Assembly (NCBI GenBank): GCA_036257595.1
Contig: DATAFF010000036.1
Location: 1-16,622 of the forward strand
Direction of reading: 5' to 3'
From: DATAFF01 sp036257595
GTDB lineage: Bacteria; Pseudomonadota; Alphaproteobacteria; Rhizobiales; Aestuariivirgaceae
DNA length: 16,622 bases
Shown piece after piece: positions 15,049 through 16,622 of the stretch. Both the position numbers and the translations under genes were made by a program. The number at the start of each line of letters is the position of its first letter. Position 1 is the stretch's first letter. The notes under the pieces were generated by a model, which was not told where the DNA came from, searched no databases, and saw nothing but the letters and a program-made list of their open reading frames with translations.

Positions 15049-15816
15049 ATGGCAGGTCGGCTGACCGGCAAAAGGGCCCTGGTCTATGGCGGCGGAACTG
15101 GCATCGGCTTTGCCTGCGCCGAAGCCATGGCTGAGGACGGTGCGGCGGTGTTCCTGTCCGGCCGCCGCCAGGCCCGGCTCGCCGAAGCAGTGGCGAAGCT
15201 GACGGCGCAAGGGTTCACGGCCGGGCAGTCGGCCGGCGATGCGACGAAGGTCGAGGATGTTCAGCGGGTGACTACAGAAGCAGTGCGCTTCCTGGGCGGG
15301 CTCGACACGCTGGTGGTGTCGGCTGGCGCCGGCGGGCGCACCACGGTGTTCGATACCGATCCCGAAGAGTTCCAGCGCATCATGGACAACACGCTGCGGC
15401 CGGCGTTCCTCGCGGTGCGCTATGCGGTGGAACACCTGCTGGCCGCTGGCCAGGCCTCCGTCATCCTCATCTCCTCGACCTTCGGGCTGGTCGGCGTGAA
15501 GGAACGGCTCGCCTATTGCGGCGCCAAGGCGGGGGTCATCGGCATGGCCAAGGCGATGGCCATGGATCTGGCCGATCGCGGGGTCCGGGTCAACGCGATC
15601 TGCCCTGGCTTCGTGGAGACCGAGCTACCTTTGTCGGTCGCCGCCAAGGAACCGGATCCGGAAGCCTGGCTGCAGTCGCGGCGAATGATGCACCCGGTTC
15701 CACGTTCCGGAACGCTGCCCGAGATGGGGGCGCTGGCCGTCTATTTGGCGAGCGATCTCGCCGCCTTCGTCACCGGTCAGGCGATCGCCATCGACGGCGG
15801 CTTCTCGACGCGTTAG
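15049..15816 (+). CDS. Short-chain dehydrogenase/reductase (probably NADP-preferring), operon-terminal
   Basis: The 255-residue SDR has the cofactor loop GGGTGIG (Gly14-Gly20), a basic pair after the second strand (SGRRQ, Arg39-Arg40, which favours NADP(H)), and catalytic Asn114, Ser143, Tyr156 and Lys160 (YCGAK). VSAGAGG replaces the usual NNAG. The C-terminal AIAIDGGFSTR is standard. It likely oxidises a hydroxyl or reduces a keto group of the compound handled by the preceding enolase-type enzymes. AGGAG (15037-15041) sits seven bases before the ATG and directly after the previous stop. It closes the plus-strand arm; the stem-loop at 15836-15861 lies downstream but has its T-run on the other strand. 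Confidence 0.9.
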   Translation: MAGRLTGKRALVYGGGTGIGFACAEAMAEDGAAVFLSGRRQARLAEAVAKLTAQGFTAGQSAGDATKVEDVQRVTTEAVRFLGGLDTLVVSAGAGGRTTVFDTDPEEFQRIMDNTLRPAFLAVRYAVEHLLAAGQASVILISSTFGLVGVKERLAYCGAKAGVIGMAKAMAMDLADRGVRVNAICPGFVETELPLSVAAKEPDPEAWLQSRRMMHPVPRSGTLPEMGALAVYLASDLAAFVTGQAIAIDGGFSTR

Positions 15817-15825
15817 ACGCTCTCG

Positions 15826-15861
15826 AAAAAAAGCAAGCGCCCGGCCGCATCGCCGGGCGCT
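15826..15861 (-). terminator. Rho-independent terminator of the BA14K-like gene
   Basis: A perfect 10-bp GC-rich stem (15836-15845 with 15852-15861, arm AGCGCCCGGC) closes a 6-base loop. On the minus strand it is followed, after three bases, by seven T residues (complement of 15826-15832). It lies 25 bases past the stop of the minus-strand gene ending at 15886. The plus strand has no T-run after the stem, so it would end the convergent SDR transcript only poorly. Confidence 0.85.
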
Positions 15862-15885
15862 GCCAGAGGGGGCGAGTCTGCGAAT

Positions 15886-16566
15886 CTATGGACCGTAGGG
15901 GCTCACACATTCGCGGATGTCGCCGCCATAGCTCACAAAGGTGTTGTTGGCGGGGTTGTAGCTGCGATAGTGGTTGATGCACCACTGAACATGGGCATCG
16001 CCATAATCCGCACCGACATAGGCGGTGTCATAGGTCCACCACGGCTCGTCATACCACCAGCCATTGTTGAAAAAGACGAACGCGCCAGTTCTGTGCCGGA
16101 AGCGCTTGTGACGCCGCCCGTCATCATCATCGAAACGCCCGTGGCGACGATCGAAACGCTTGCGGTCGAAGCGCCGGAAGTCGTTGTCCCGTACGAACCT
16201 GTCGGGGCGATCGCCGCGACGGAACCGTTCGCGCGGGAAGTCGCCACCACCCGGCCGCGCAAGAGCGCGCATGCGACGGCTCTCCATGCCCATGCCCGGT
16301 CGCGAGAAATCACCGCCGCGGCGCATGTAGGTGACGCCTCCTCCACCGAAGGAGCGGCCCGAACCGCTGAACGAGCGGCCGCCGCCTCCCATGCGGGGAT
16401 AGATCGCACCACCGCCGCCGCGCATGCCGCCGCCGCCCATACCGCCACCGGAGATCTGGGAGCCACCGCCGCCACCGCCGGCACCGCGGTTTTGCGCCAG
16501 CGTCGGCGCGGCGGCCAATCCGCCGAGAACGCCCGCCAGCAACAAGACCTTCATCGTCTTCAACAT
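15886..16566 (-). CDS. Secreted glycine-rich protein with C-terminal BA14K-like domain
   Basis: The 226-residue protein starts with a signal peptide (MLKTMKVLLLAGVLGGLAAA, likely cut after TLA at residue 24). A glycine/methionine/serine-rich low-complexity region follows (about 27-95), then an Arg/Asp/Phe-rich basic stretch (about 96-160), an aromatic segment WWYDEPWWTYD (170-180) and a C-terminal block VQWCINHYRSYNPANNTF to REC (193-220). The last block matches the BA14K family, named for a Brucella immunoreactive, lectin-like protein, with Cys196 and Cys220 probably bridged. It is likely exported to the periplasm or surface; function is unknown. ATG at 16566 has AAGGGA eight bases upstream; a GTG one codon earlier is less likely. 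The gene is followed by its own terminator and is probably monocistronic. Confidence 0.8.
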   Translation of the reverse strand: MLKTMKVLLLAGVLGGLAAAPTLAQNRGAGGGGGGSQISGGGMGGGGMRGGGGAIYPRMGGGGRSFSGSGRSFGGGGVTYMRRGGDFSRPGMGMESRRMRALARPGGGDFPRERFRRGDRPDRFVRDNDFRRFDRKRFDRRHGRFDDDDGRRHKRFRHRTGAFVFFNNGWWYDEPWWTYDTAYVGADYGDAHVQWCINHYRSYNPANNTFVSYGGDIRECVSPYGP

Positions 16567-16622
16567 CACAGGAATCCCTTATCCTTAACGCTGCCCAGGG
16601 AACGGGGACTGGTTGCGATGGT

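Noticed and set aside
14146..15435. Long minus-strand open frame opposite the second enolase-type gene and the SDR gene
   Set aside because: It spans two well-supported genes on the other strand and has no recognisable domain.

Overview
The window is GC-rich, densely packed DNA from an alphaproteobacterium, most likely one of the Hyphomicrobiales (Rhizobiales). This rests on a C-terminal BA14K-type domain (a family centred on that order), frequent GTG/TTG starts with purine-rich ribosome sites, many ATGA stop/start overlaps, and a catabolic gene style typical of soil rhizobia and relatives. The genus cannot be fixed from the sequence. No rRNA, tRNA, CRISPR array, transposase or phage gene was seen, and no gene-free stretch longer than about 300 bases exists.

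Layout. Positions 1-130 are the tail of a membrane protein, possibly a TRAP-type permease. At 187-758 lies a two-gene MazEF-like toxin-antitoxin module with a perfect 14-bp palindrome in front. At 895-2103 is a stand-alone TadG-like pilus-assembly/von Willebrand factor A protein, preceded by a CtrA-like box. On the minus strand 4834-2121 holds an SDR dehydrogenase followed by a Kup potassium transporter. Divergent from these are a Dps ferritin-like protein with a complete ferroxidase site and a MarC-family membrane protein (4992-6173).

The main interest is 6130-15816, which reads as one catabolic locus with two arms diverging from about 9486-9587. The minus arm has a choline-kinase-like phosphotransferase translationally coupled to an 824-residue dimethylglycine/sarcosine dehydrogenase-like flavoenzyme. 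The plus arm has a mandelate-racemase-type enolase-superfamily enzyme, a polar amino-acid-type ABC importer (binding protein, two permeases, ATPase), a second and unusual enolase-superfamily enzyme, and an SDR dehydrogenase. The last four junctions are ATGA overlaps or a gap of about 12 bases, so this is an operon. My inference is uptake and breakdown of an N-methylated or betaine-like amino acid or related acid: import, racemisation or dehydration by the enolase-type enzymes, oxidation by the SDR, and folate-linked N-demethylation by the flavoenzyme. The substrate is not known and no regulator gene is present in the window. The shared upstream region carries a degenerate 7-base tandem repeat.

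At the right end, 16566-15886 on the minus strand encodes a secreted glycine-rich protein with a BA14K-like C-terminus, closed by a clear rho-independent terminator.
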